A DNA stretch of 45,828 nucleotides from RPQK01 sp041946865 (GCA_041946865.1 JBHGBF010000024.1:1-45828); one strand, 5' to 3'. Shown: positions 31,732 to 39,256, counted from the first letter of the stretch. Program-made: numbers and translations. Notes: generated from the sequence alone by a model not told the origin.

Positions 31732-31957
31732 AGCGCGAGAAGATACCACACCTCTGGCCAGCGCTGGAATAAGCAAATGTTGTTGACGCAAATTGTAAAG
31801 GCGTGCGTCGGGTGTGTGGTCTGAACAGAGCCGCAAGCGCGACGTCTTTTGCGGAGCGCGTCGGGTGCAAGCCAGAACCGACCAGCGAAAGTGGAAGCGC
31901 CTTTGCACCCCACGCGCTCCCCGTCCGCTGATGGTGTTAGTCGCGTTGGGCATTCCG

Positions 31958-33100
31958 TCAGGAGCCGACGGCATGGGACAGAACACCGGGACTCCGTGTC
32001 CCGGAGACCATCACGTCGTGATAAACACAGCAATACTCTTCTGTCATCGCCGAGAGTGAGAGATCCCCGGCTTTTTGGCGGGCCCTCTCGGCCAGCTGGC
32101 TTCGGCGGTCTTCATCTCGAATCAGGTGGTCAAGGGCCAGGCGCAGGGCTTCGGCCTCCTCCGACGGAACGAAGACAGCGGCATCGTCCCACACTTCTCT
32201 GAGAATGGGATGATTGCCGAGAACCAGGGCGCAGCCGGCCGACGCCGCCTGCAGTACCGAAACCTGGCAATCTGGATAGCGCACGGGCAACACGTAGATC
32301 GACGACTCAAGGAGCCATTGTTCCAGTTCCCCTTCGGGAAGCGCTCCGAGGCAGCAGATGTTCCATGCCTGCAGTTTGGAGCGGCCTCCGGTTTCGTCCA
32401 GGCTCTCACCCGCGCAAAAGACCGGCCAGGAAAGAAACGGCGCGCTAACCTCGAGCGCCTGAAGATTGGAAGACTCGTCCCACAGCCGCTGTGCTGTGAT
32501 GATGAACCCCCGCTTGGCTTCAGCTCCGGCGGGAGTAAAGCCGTGAGGAATCACCCGTCCAGCCGGAAACGGGCCGTAATGCTCGCGAAGAGCGGCCAAG
32601 GCTGCCTGCGTGCTCGAGACGACCAGACCAGCAGAACGCAAAGCCGATCCTGCCTGATGACGGTACAAGTCCCATTGTCCGGGGAGAGGCCTGCGTTTGA
32701 CATCGAGCCACCACGACGCCATGCACCGATGAACCACGACGACTGTCGGCTTGTTCCAGGGCAGACTGGAACGTAAGAGACCGTTCAGATGAACCACGTC
32801 CGGAGCGAAGCGACGTTCGAGATCCAGTAACCAGTTGGCCGCCTGGTGCTGGTCTCGCCAATAACCGGCTGTCCATTCCGGGCTGAATCGACTTTCGAAC
32901 AAAGCCAGCCCCTTTAGCGCTTCAGCCTGATGTCTCTGTTCGGCTGATAACTGAGGCCCGAACGTGGCCAGTCCCACCTGAATACCGAGACCGGTCAGGC
33001 CGCGGGCCAGGGCCAGCGAGTACGGCCAGTTTTCGCTGACCGAATCGCTGGTGATCAGGACGCGACGGGGCACACAGGAACCCGGAGAGTTCTCGTACAT
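31958..33100 (-). CDS. GT4-type glycosyltransferase
   Basis: A 380-residue GT-B protein starting at the ATG at 33100 with GAGG eight bases upstream. Motifs: RRVLITSDSVSENWPYSLALARGL (N-terminal strand and helix), PDVVHLNGLL, RVIPHGFTPAG, FIITAQRLWDESSNL and YPDCQVSVLQAASAGCALVLGNHPILREVWDDAAVFV, the donor-binding segment. The EX7E motif is modified to D-x-x-V-S-V-L-Q, so catalytic details are uncertain. The frame lies 22 bases downstream of the lmo0937 paralogue and could be co-transcribed with it. It is away from the main glycan locus; function unknown. Confidence 0.83.
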   Translation of the reverse strand: MYENSPGSCVPRRVLITSDSVSENWPYSLALARGLTGLGIQVGLATFGPQLSAEQRHQAEALKGLALFESRFSPEWTAGYWRDQHQAANWLLDLERRFAPDVVHLNGLLRSSLPWNKPTVVVVHRCMASWWLDVKRRPLPGQWDLYRHQAGSALRSAGLVVSSTQAALAALREHYGPFPAGRVIPHGFTPAGAEAKRGFIITAQRLWDESSNLQALEVSAPFLSWPVFCAGESLDETGGRSKLQAWNICCLGALPEGELEQWLLESSIYVLPVRYPDCQVSVLQAASAGCALVLGNHPILREVWDDAAVFVPSEEAEALRLALDHLIRDEDRRSQLAERARQKAGDLSLSAMTEEYCCVYHDVMVSGTRSPGVLSHAVGS

Positions 33101-33122
33101 CGTAATACCTCACGGTGCCGGT

Positions 33123-33272
33123 CTAGATGATTGAGCGCCCTTGAACAAGTCGAAGAACGACCACGATGCCTGCCAAGACGAGGAGAAGGTGGATGAGTCC
33201 CCCTAAAGTGTAGTTCCCGACAAGACCGAGGAACCAGAGAACCAGGAGCACGGCCGCAATCGTCCATAGCAT
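33123..33272 (-). CDS. lmo0937-family membrane microprotein (second copy)
   Basis: A 49-residue protein, MLWTIAAVLLVLWFLGLVGN to RLVQGRSII, with the conserved NYTLGGLIHLLLVL core. It is the same length as its paralogue at 30628 and shares its MLWT start and RSII/RTVV-type end. AAGGAG lies about ten bases upstream. The promoter region has two inverted repeats but no good -24/-12 element: TGGCCG is present, but its -12 is CATC. Confidence 0.88.
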   Translation of the reverse strand: MLWTIAAVLLVLWFLGLVGNYTLGGLIHLLLVLAGIVVVLRLVQGRSII

Positions 33273-33341
33273 GGGCGTTCGTCTCCTTCGGGTGGAACGT
33301 AACGATGGTCTCACGGCCAAACGTGAGCTTTCTATCGGCAA

Positions 33342-33370
33342 AAGCCTGTTTGTTCTGTAGGAACAGGCTT
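33342..33370. repeat. Inverted repeat AAGCCTGTT...AACAGGCTT
   Basis: 9-bp perfect arms with an 11-base loop, in the gap between divergent genes. A shorter hairpin CTCACG...CGTGAG lies at 33310-33327. These could be operators for the lmo0937 copy or RNA hairpins. Confidence 0.45.
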
Positions 33371-33411
33371 ACCAGTCGCCTCGGGCCGTGTAGCGTCCCG
33401 AATCAGCCTGC

Positions 33412-33426
33412 GCGGAAAATTTCCCC
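33412..33426. promoter_or_regulatory. Candidate enhancer site GCGGAAAATTTCCCC
   Basis: A member of the GGGAA...TTCCC family, with GGAAAATTTCC as the core. About 63 bases upstream of the -24 element at 33489 and between divergent genes. Confidence 0.45.
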
Positions 33427-33488
33427 ACAAGGCCGCGACCAGACCAGCCATCATGCGAAGGGACAGTGGATTACGGCTGGCGGATAAC

Positions 33489-33504
33489 TGGCACGAGGAG
33501 TGCT
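33489..33504 (+). promoter_or_regulatory. Sigma-54-type -24/-12 promoter for the 53-aa gene
   Basis: TGGCACGAGGAGTGCT fits TGGCACG with GG-N10-GC; only one base of the TTGC block differs (GTGC). The -12 GC is 40 bases upstream of the ATG at 33543. Confidence 0.75.
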
Positions 33505-33542
33505 TAAAACGCCTGTGGTAAGGGTGAAAAGGAGTAATAAAC

Positions 33543-33704
33543 ATGTGGAGCTTGCTATTCTGGGCTTTGTTCCTGATTGCATACGGGGGCTTCTCCGTTT
33601 GGCTCGCCAAGACGGTGCTCAACGGAATCTTCCTCGCCGTATCTCACGTCGAAAGGACCCAGGAGCCGGCCCGGGTACCGATCCGCCGGGAAGCGGGCCG
33701 CTGA
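33543..33704 (+). CDS. 53-aa single-helix membrane microprotein
   Basis: A previously easy-to-miss frame. The ATG at 33543 follows AAGGAG by eight bases and encodes MWSLLFWALFLIAYGGFSVW, then LAKTVLNGIFLAVSHVERTQ, then a basic tail EPARVPIRREAGR. It has one hydrophobic helix and a cationic C-terminus. I do not recognise a family. It is supported as a gene by its promoter, ribosome-binding site and a terminator hairpin downstream. Confidence 0.72.
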   Translation: MWSLLFWALFLIAYGGFSVWLAKTVLNGIFLAVSHVERTQEPARVPIRREAGR

Positions 33705-33837
33705 ACCCTGATGGTCCTGAGGTTGACAGGGACCCCCCCAAAGTGAGCTCGGCGGCGATCTCCTTCACAGCCGAGCCGATCTTGACACACTGACACGCTG
33801 CCGGCGTCCTGGGACCCCGGCCAGTCGCCCGGTTGTG

Positions 33838-33864
33838 ACCCTGGAGGGCAGGCCCCTCCAGGGT
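33838..33864. terminator. Terminator hairpin between convergent genes
   Basis: ACCCTGGAGGG, loop CAGGC, CCCTCCAGGGT: a perfect 11-bp stem between the 53-aa gene and the SYLF gene, which converge here. Confidence 0.72.
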
Positions 33865-33877
33865 TGGTGAGGAGGAG

Positions 33878-35131
33878 TTACTCGGCCCTTGCGCCGGTGT
33901 TGGTTCGTACGGCCTCAACGAAGGGCTGAACAATCGAGGCAGCTTGCGAGCTGGCTTGTGCTGGTATTTCACCTTTCAGCAGCTGCGTCCCGGTTGTACC
34001 CTGGCCGTAGACCTTCTGATTTGCGCTGTCATCAATCGAAATAACCGCGCCGTCGAGCGACACGCCGGCGAAGACTCCCTTGTTTCTCGAGTAGGAATAG
34101 ATAGGCCCGGAGAGCTTCACATCAGTGCCGGCGCCTGCCTGCCGGCCCACCGGACCTGCGGCAACCGCCGCTTCACCGCCCAACTCTAACTTTCCGTCCA
34201 GCAGGGCATCGATTGCGTCCTTGCTGGCGAAAACCAGAATCAGGTCGGTCGACTCCACGCCGGCCTGGAAACCAACGCTCGCACCGCCGATCTCAATAAA
34301 GGCTGGATTGCGGTTCCAGCTCCCATCAGCACCACGACCGAGCATCAAACCTTCGCCCCATCGCCCACCGACGATGAAGGCCCCCTTGATCACATTCGGA
34401 ATGACCGCGATCCCCTTTGCTTCCTCAAGCATCTCGATAGGGATCGACTTGTCCGGCGCCTGAGTGATATCCCTCAGGACATCAGCTGCCTTGCGGGCCA
34501 ACTCAGCCTGGTCAGTTTCTTTGCCCTCTCTTGTACCGCCGGTCGTCACCCTGCTCTGGCCGCTGGTGGTACTGCTGCTCTGCCCGCTAGTGGAGCTCTG
34601 TCCGCTCGGGGTCGTCTGGCCGGCCGTGGAGCTTTGGCCAGTGGTCGAGCTCTGACCGCTCATCGAGCTGCTCTGCCCGGATGTGGTTTCCGAAGTGGAG
34701 CCCATCCGCTGATTGCGGGCCTGCAGTGGGCCTTCCCAGACTCCGAGAGCCTTGAGCGTGTCGTTATTGATCGCGCCGACGACGGTCAGGTTGTTCTGCT
34801 TCTGGAATTCCCTGAGGGCGGTTTTGGTCTTGAGCCCCATTCGCCCGTCGACAGGCCCGGGGTCGAACCCCTTGTTTTTCAAAGCCTCCTGGACCTGACG
34901 AATCTCGCCCCGGCTGTAACGCGCATCATTCCAGTTAACGTCGCCGCTCATGCCGGTCTCGGATTGACCGGTCTGGCCGGTTTGTCCCGAACTCGTCTGT
35001 GTCTGGCTCTGACTTGTCCCCTTACCCGTTTGGCCGGCCGAATCGGATTGATCAGACTGGCCCCAGGCGGCGGGAACTACACTGAAAAAGGTCGTCAGGC
35101 AGACGACACATACTTGCCTACGGTCGAACAT
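33878..35131 (-). CDS. Exported protein with a peptidoglycan-binding domain and a SYLF (YSC84-like) domain
   Basis: A 417-residue protein from the ATG at 35131 (AAAGGAG seven bases upstream). The signal peptide ends near AAWGQ. Residues 65-135 are a PG-binding-1 domain: YSRGEIRQVQEALKNKGFDPGPVDGRMGLKTKTALREFQKQNNL. A linker of about eight TSGQSS/TTGQSS-type repeats follows (residues 145-200). Residues 205-405 form a SYLF domain: KAADVLRDITQAPDKSIPIEMLEEAKGIAVIPNVIKGAFIVGGRWGEGL, GASVGFQAGVESTDLILVF and KGVFAGVSLDGAVISIDD. SYLF domains bind lipids. The combination suggests a periplasmic protein bridging peptidoglycan and membrane lipid; this role is inferred. Confidence 0.88.
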   Translation of the reverse strand: MFDRRQVCVVCLTTFFSVVPAAWGQSDQSDSAGQTGKGTSQSQTQTSSGQTGQTGQSETGMSGDVNWNDARYSRGEIRQVQEALKNKGFDPGPVDGRMGLKTKTALREFQKQNNLTVVGAINNDTLKALGVWEGPLQARNQRMGSTSETTSGQSSSMSGQSSTTGQSSTAGQTTPSGQSSTSGQSSSTTSGQSRVTTGGTREGKETDQAELARKAADVLRDITQAPDKSIPIEMLEEAKGIAVIPNVIKGAFIVGGRWGEGLMLGRGADGSWNRNPAFIEIGGASVGFQAGVESTDLILVFASKDAIDALLDGKLELGGEAAVAAGPVGRQAGAGTDVKLSGPIYSYSRNKGVFAGVSLDGAVISIDDSANQKVYGQGTTGTQLLKGEIPAQASSQAASIVQPFVEAVRTNTGARAE

Positions 35132-35218
35132 ACACTGCTCCTTTCGACTTTTAGCGTCTTTACGACGAGGCAAATAAGAGAGAGGTGGCTGAATCTGAGC
35201 GACGAGAGAGTTACTCTT

Positions 35219-35247
35219 ATTTTAACCCCTGAAAGAAGCGCTCTCAA
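35219..35247 (-). promoter_or_regulatory. Sigma-70-type promoter for the SYLF gene
   Basis: The minus strand reads TTGAGA, a 17-base spacer, TAAAAT, about 88 bases upstream of the ATG. No -24/-12 element is nearby, so this gene appears separate from the sigma-54 set. Confidence 0.55.
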
Positions 35248-35307
35248 CAGAAGCGAGGCCGGAGTCAGGACTTTTCAGCCAGATCGCCGGGTGTACCGGA
35301 ACGCTCC

Positions 35308-35336
35308 TTGACATCCAATCACTTACGGGTTAATTG
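35308..35336 (+). promoter_or_regulatory. Possible sigma-70-type promoter for the PA2779-like cassette
   Basis: TTGACA (consensus -35), 17 bases, then TAATTG. The -10 is poor. Confidence 0.4.
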
Positions 35337-35412
35337 TGATTTATAGGCTGTCGGGAAGCACCCCACCTGAACGCTTACCTTTCCGATCTGCAAATAATCA
35401 GGAGGATGTAGT

Positions 35413-35820
35413 ATGTTGTCCTTCCGGTCAAAGATGAGGAAATCGGGCTTAGCGCTGTTCTGCGTCGCCCTGGTGCTGTTTTCGCAAACGGCGATCGCCG
35501 GAACGCATGTGGTCTCAGGCGCTGAGCTGCAGGCGGCCATACAAGCTGCGTCAGAGCAACGGCAGACCGATTTGAAATCGGTCACCCAGTTCCTGCAATC
35601 GCAGCTCGGCCAGCGGGCTGTCCAGTCGTCAGGTTTGAGTTATGCCGAGGTCCAAGAAAAGGTGGCGCTCCTCAGTGATCAAGAGTTGGCTCAACTGGCC
35701 GCCCGGAGTCTGGATCTTCAAAGGAATTTTGCCGCCGGCCGGCTGTCAAGCACCCACATCACCTACATCATTATTGCCGCGGTGGCGATTGTGCTTATCA
35801 TCGCCTTGGCGGCCGGCTAG
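35413..35820 (+). CDS. PA2779-like small exported protein
   Basis: A 135-residue protein beginning at the ATG at 35413, just after AGGAGGATGT. Signal peptide or first membrane helix at residues 10-29 (SGLALFCVALVLFSQTAIAG). A helical middle follows: LQAAIQAASEQRQTDLKSVTQFLQSQLGQRAVQSSGLSYAEVQEKVALLSDQELAQLAARSL. A C-terminal membrane helix ends it (ITYIIIAAVAIVLIIALAAG). The layout (signal, helical 'AxVxxFLxxxxV' middle, LSDxELxxLA stretch, C-terminal helix) is that of the PA2779 family, always found beside a PA2778-type cysteine peptidase, as here (eight bases downstream). It may be the substrate or membrane anchor of that peptidase; neither is proven. Confidence 0.75.
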   Translation: MLSFRSKMRKSGLALFCVALVLFSQTAIAGTHVVSGAELQAAIQAASEQRQTDLKSVTQFLQSQLGQRAVQSSGLSYAEVQEKVALLSDQELAQLAARSLDLQRNFAAGRLSSTHITYIIIAAVAIVLIIALAAG

Positions 35821-35827
35821 CCGAGAA

Positions 35828-36400
35828 ATGCGGGTCGCAAGGACGTTGTTCCTCCTCTGGGCTTTGGCCGTGCCGGGCAGGGCCCAGGAAATCGGCCCAT
35901 CAGCCGGAGCGCCGCAGCTTCGATCTGGAGACAAGGCGCACGCGAGCGCATTTTGGCTGGACGTGCCCTTTTTCCCACAACGGAAGAACGGCTGTGGCGC
36001 GTCCAGCCTGGCCATGATCGTCCAATACTGGCACAGCGATGGGAGGGTCGATCCGGAATCCATCTTTTCGGCGCTCTATTCGGAGAAACTGAAGGGAATC
36101 CCGGCGTCCCGCATGAAGAGCTACCTCGAGAAGAACGGATTTCTTGCCTTCAGCTTTGCCGGGAGCATTTCGGATCTGGAAGGACATCTCCTGAAAGGCC
36201 GGCCGTTGATCGTTTCGCTGGGCGCCGGTTCCTCCCTTCACTACGTCGTAGTAGTGGGTCTGGATAGGCGGCAAAAGCTGATTCTGCTGAACGATCCGGC
36301 CGTGAAAAAGCTCTCGGCCCTGGGTGAGCCCGAGTTCCTGGCCGCCTGGAGGCAAACCAATTACTGGACGCTTCTCGCCGTTCCCAATGCCCGCCCGTAA
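35828..36400 (+). CDS. C39-like (PA2778-type) cysteine peptidase, exported
   Basis: A 190-residue protein from the ATG at 35828 (MRVARTLFLLWALAVPGRAQ, signal peptide). The papain-like catalytic set is visible: Gln/Cys in FFPQRKNGCGASSLAMIVQYW (nucleophile Cys near residue 60), His in SSLHYVVVVGLDRR near 140 and Asp in LILLNDPAV near 158. This is the peptidase C39_2/PA2778 pattern without the TPR tail found in some relatives. Here the TPR domain lies in the next gene. It is predicted to cleave a peptide in the periplasm or to mature a neighbouring product. It overlaps the following gene by 14 bases. Confidence 0.85.
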   Translation: MRVARTLFLLWALAVPGRAQEIGPSAGAPQLRSGDKAHASAFWLDVPFFPQRKNGCGASSLAMIVQYWHSDGRVDPESIFSALYSEKLKGIPASRMKSYLEKNGFLAFSFAGSISDLEGHLLKGRPLIVSLGAGSSLHYVVVVGLDRRQKLILLNDPAVKKLSALGEPEFLAAWRQTNYWTLLAVPNARP

Positions 36401-38111
36401 CCCGTTGTCACTTTTTGCTTTGATTCCCCGCCGCGGCGTCGGTGCCGTGATGCTCTCTTTTGTGTTCTTCTGCGCGTCCGCAGCCTTTGCTCAGGAGACG
36501 CAGCCGGAGAACCTCGAGCACCTTTACCAGTTGCGTGACCAAGGCGCGTGGCAGCAGATTCTTGATTTGACCTCCGCGGCCGGAGCCCTGGACGCGGAGC
36601 ATCGTTTTCTGCGCGGTCTGGCCCTGGCGCATCTTGGCCATTTGCCCGAGGCCGAGGCCGAACTGAAACAGGCCGCCGGCCAGATGGGAAAGCGAGGAGG
36701 CAAGATTCTCATCGAGCTGGCGGGCGTTCAGTTCAAACAGAAGAGGTTTAGTGAGTCGGCCAGGAATCTGCGCCGGGCGGTCTCGTTGGGCGAATCTGAT
36801 CCTTATGTCTTCGACTTCCTGGCTTCCCTTTACTACCTGGACGGCAACCTGGAAGCGGCCATCAAGTACTGGAACCGGGTGGGAAAGCCGGACGTCCAGG
36901 AATTGAAGGTCGAGCCCGACGGAATTCTGGACCCGGTTTTGTTGAATCGCGCCCTGGCCATCTCGCCCGCTTCAGAGCTGAAGCTGCCGTCGCTGCGCTT
37001 GACTGAGCTTCGGCTGGAGATGCTGGACGTCTTCGCTCGCCGCCGCTATGACCTGTCGGCCCGGCAGGACGGCCAGTTCGACCTGACCGTCCAGACCGCC
37101 GAAAAGGCCGACCTCCGCGCCGGTTCTGCCTTTCGGTCTCTGGCCGGCGTTGCCCGGGAGCTGCCGTTTCAAACGGTCCATGCCGATCTCCGGAATATCG
37201 GCCGATCCGCTGTCAACTGGTCCTCGGCTTTCCGCTGGAAACTCGGGAACAGGCTCTTTGCCAGCCGCCTGGCGGCCCCGGTCGGCCACAATCCCAACTT
37301 GCTCTACCATGCCGGTGTCGAAGTGCGGGATGAAGAATGGGATCTCTCCGCCTGGACAGAAGCAGGCGGGCTGACTAGCCTCAGGCTGGTTGCAACCGGG
37401 GCGGGAATCACTTCGATCGCCGGAGAGCGCTGGGTCTGGTCAACGGGATTCACTGCGTCGCACAGAGACCTCGTCGCTGGCCGGTCTCCTTCCCCCCACC
37501 CAGACAGCGTCCGGGCTTCCGGCTTCGCACTCGCTTCTACCTGGGGAGCTCGTTACCGCTTCCTCGATTTACCGGAGAAGCGCATGCAGCTGTCCGGCGA
37601 GGCCCAATGGGAACTTGGCCGGTTCTGGAGTTCGCAAGCGGCTCTTTTCAATCAGGGGGAAGTCGCGTTGAAGGGCTCGTGGGAAGCTCAGAAGCACGGC
37701 CGGCTCCTGGTGACTGCGCAGGCACAAGCCGGCACGTCCGGCGGGTCGATCCCCTTCGACCGGCTGTTCCGCCTGGGCATGGATCGCGATTCGAACCTGC
37801 TTCTTCGCGGGCACAGCGGGACGAGGAACGGGCTGAAAGGCGATGGGCCGATGGGTGGCGGATACCTGCTTGTGAACGCGGATCTTCAGAAGCGCCTCTA
37901 CGGGAGCGGCTTGCTCTCCCTTTCCGCCGGCCCGTTCGTCGACTCCGGGAGGATTCTCGAGCCCCGTTCGAGGGCCGTGGAGGGCTGGATGCTGGATACC
38001 GGTTTCGAAGGCCGCCTGGCTTTGCTCGGGCTTTTTCAGGTGGCCCTCTCGTACGGGATCGATACCGGAACCGGCAATCGGCTGACCTTCTGGAGGGTGC
38101 TGACCCACTGA
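36387..38111 (+). CDS. TPR domain plus outer-membrane beta-barrel protein
   Basis: From the ATG at 36387 this is a 574-residue exported protein (signal peptide to AFAQE). Residues 30-200 contain three to four TPR-like helical pairs (HRFLRGLALAHLGHLPEAEAELKQAA; ILIELAGVQFKQKRFSESARNLRRAV; VFDFLASLYYLDGNLEAAIKYWNRV). From about 220 to the end it is strand-rich with alternating aromatic/hydrophobic residues (LSARQDGQFDLTV ... FRLGMDRDSNLLLRGHSGTRNG ... YLLVNADLQKRLYG ... FVDSGRIL), like Omp85-related barrels. A TPR-plus-barrel design next to a peptidase and small membrane protein suggests an export or assembly platform; inferred from architecture only. The last residues, TFWRVLTH, are unusual for a barrel end. 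Confidence 0.78.
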   Translation: MPARNPLSLFALIPRRGVGAVMLSFVFFCASAAFAQETQPENLEHLYQLRDQGAWQQILDLTSAAGALDAEHRFLRGLALAHLGHLPEAEAELKQAAGQMGKRGGKILIELAGVQFKQKRFSESARNLRRAVSLGESDPYVFDFLASLYYLDGNLEAAIKYWNRVGKPDVQELKVEPDGILDPVLLNRALAISPASELKLPSLRLTELRLEMLDVFARRRYDLSARQDGQFDLTVQTAEKADLRAGSAFRSLAGVARELPFQTVHADLRNIGRSAVNWSSAFRWKLGNRLFASRLAAPVGHNPNLLYHAGVEVRDEEWDLSAWTEAGGLTSLRLVATGAGITSIAGERWVWSTGFTASHRDLVAGRSPSPHPDSVRASGFALASTWGARYRFLDLPEKRMQLSGEAQWELGRFWSSQAALFNQGEVALKGSWEAQKHGRLLVTAQAQAGTSGGSIPFDRLFRLGMDRDSNLLLRGHSGTRNGLKGDGPMGGGYLLVNADLQKRLYGSGLLSLSAGPFVDSGRILEPRSRAVEGWMLDTGFEGRLALLGLFQVALSYGIDTGTGNRLTFWRVLTH

Positions 38112-38131
38112 CAGCTTCACACGGAGTTTAC

Positions 38132-38147
38132 CGGGGAATTCTTCCCT
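38132..38147. promoter_or_regulatory. Candidate enhancer palindrome CGGGGAATTCTTCCCT
   Basis: GGGGAATTCTTCCC is a near-palindrome 76 bases upstream of the -24 element at 38223. Confidence 0.5.
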
Positions 38148-38222
38148 GCTGTCTCCTTGCCGCATCCCCGGGTGGACTTCGCATCCTGCTGATTGCACGC
38201 CGGTTGGGCGGGTAGAAGCGAC

Positions 38223-38238
38223 TGGCCTTCGATTTGCT
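38223..38238 (+). promoter_or_regulatory. Sigma-54-type -24/-12 promoter for the BON gene
   Basis: TGGCCTTCGATTTGCT has GG-N10-GC and intact TTGCT. The -12 GC is 40 bases upstream of the ATG at 38277. Confidence 0.7.
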
Positions 38239-38276
38239 GGCAATCGGTGCATTCATCGAGTAGGAGGACTGATTTC

Positions 38277-39197
38277 ATGGCCTTCGCTACAAAAAATCGA
38301 ACCGACCCGAAACCGATCGCGCACAGGGGACCCGAGAAGGGCAGTGCCGTCGGCTGGCTCCTCTCGGTAATCGTGCTCCTCATCCTGATCGGCATTGTCA
38401 TCTTCGCTATCTACAACCGCCACTGGCGGACGGACAAGGCTGACGGTAGCCAGGTCAGGGAGGCTCTCGCTTCACTGAAAGGGGCTTCACAGGACGCAGT
38501 AACGACTTCCAAGGTCAAGACCGCGCTGGCGCTATCCAAGCATGTGTCAGCCTTTGATATCAACGTCGACACGAGTGATGGGATTGTGACACTGCGAGGC
38601 CGGGTCCCCTCCCAGCAAACCCGTCGAATCGCAGAAGAGATCACCCGCGACACGGCCGGGGTCAAGCAGGTGAGGAATCAGCTGACAGCCGACTCTTCGA
38701 CGAGACCTAATCCTGAAATGGCACGGCTGGGTACGCGTGTTTCAGACCTGGAGCTCAGGACGCGTCTGAAGGACCTCTACGAAAAGGAACAGACACTCAA
38801 GGATGACGAGATTAAGACGGATGTCCGTGACGGCATTGTCAGGCTCGAGGGCGAAGTCGACTCCCCGGCGGAGAAACAGACCGCCGAATCACGGGCGTGG
38901 CGCATGGGCGATGTCAAACGCGTCGATAACAACCTGAGAGTGCGAGGCGGCGTCGAGGGCGAGCAGCCGCGGGATGAGTTGGCCCGCCGGGTGGAATTCG
39001 AGCTGTATTCGTCACGAGCTTTCGACCTGGAGCCCATCCAGATTCGCTCCGACCAGGGGATTGTCATTCTCCAAGGGCAGGTCAGGTCCGACGCTGAGAA
39101 GCTTCTCGCGGAAAAACTGGCAAAGGAAGTCGATGGTGTGAAGGGCGTGCGGAACAACCTGTCGGTGACAACCACGACGCCCCAGACAGCGGAGTGA
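38277..39197 (+). CDS. Membrane-anchored triple BON-domain protein
   Basis: A 306-residue protein from the ATG at 38277, preceded by AGGAGG. One membrane helix lies at residues 24-45 (VGWLLSVIVLLILIGIVIFAIY), followed by three BON domains: TTSKVKTALALSKHVSAFDINVDTSDGIVTLRGRV ..., DLELRTRLKDLYEKEQTLKDDEIKTDVRDGIVRLEGEV ... and ELARRVEFELYSSRAFDLEPIQIRSDQGIVILQGQV. Each ends in the typical 'V-x-G-V-x-x-V-x-N-x-L' helix. BON domains bind membranes or other ligands in OsmY-type stress proteins. Position after the TPR/barrel gene is probably coincidental, as it has its own sigma-54-type promoter. Confidence 0.92.
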   Translation: MAFATKNRTDPKPIAHRGPEKGSAVGWLLSVIVLLILIGIVIFAIYNRHWRTDKADGSQVREALASLKGASQDAVTTSKVKTALALSKHVSAFDINVDTSDGIVTLRGRVPSQQTRRIAEEITRDTAGVKQVRNQLTADSSTRPNPEMARLGTRVSDLELRTRLKDLYEKEQTLKDDEIKTDVRDGIVRLEGEVDSPAEKQTAESRAWRMGDVKRVDNNLRVRGGVEGEQPRDELARRVEFELYSSRAFDLEPIQIRSDQGIVILQGQVRSDAEKLLAEKLAKEVDGVKGVRNNLSVTTTTPQTAE

Positions 39198-39256
39198 CGC
39201 CGGGAGTGAGGCGCCCGGCCGTGCTTCCGGCATTCGGGTTGGTTCGTTGATAGTTG

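Noticed and set aside
35180..35200. TGGCTGAATCTGAGCG, a GG-N10-GC match upstream of the PA2779-like gene
   Set aside because: Two of the four -12 bases (GAGC for TTGC) and the -24 block deviate, and it is over 200 bases from the start; not counted as sigma-54 type.
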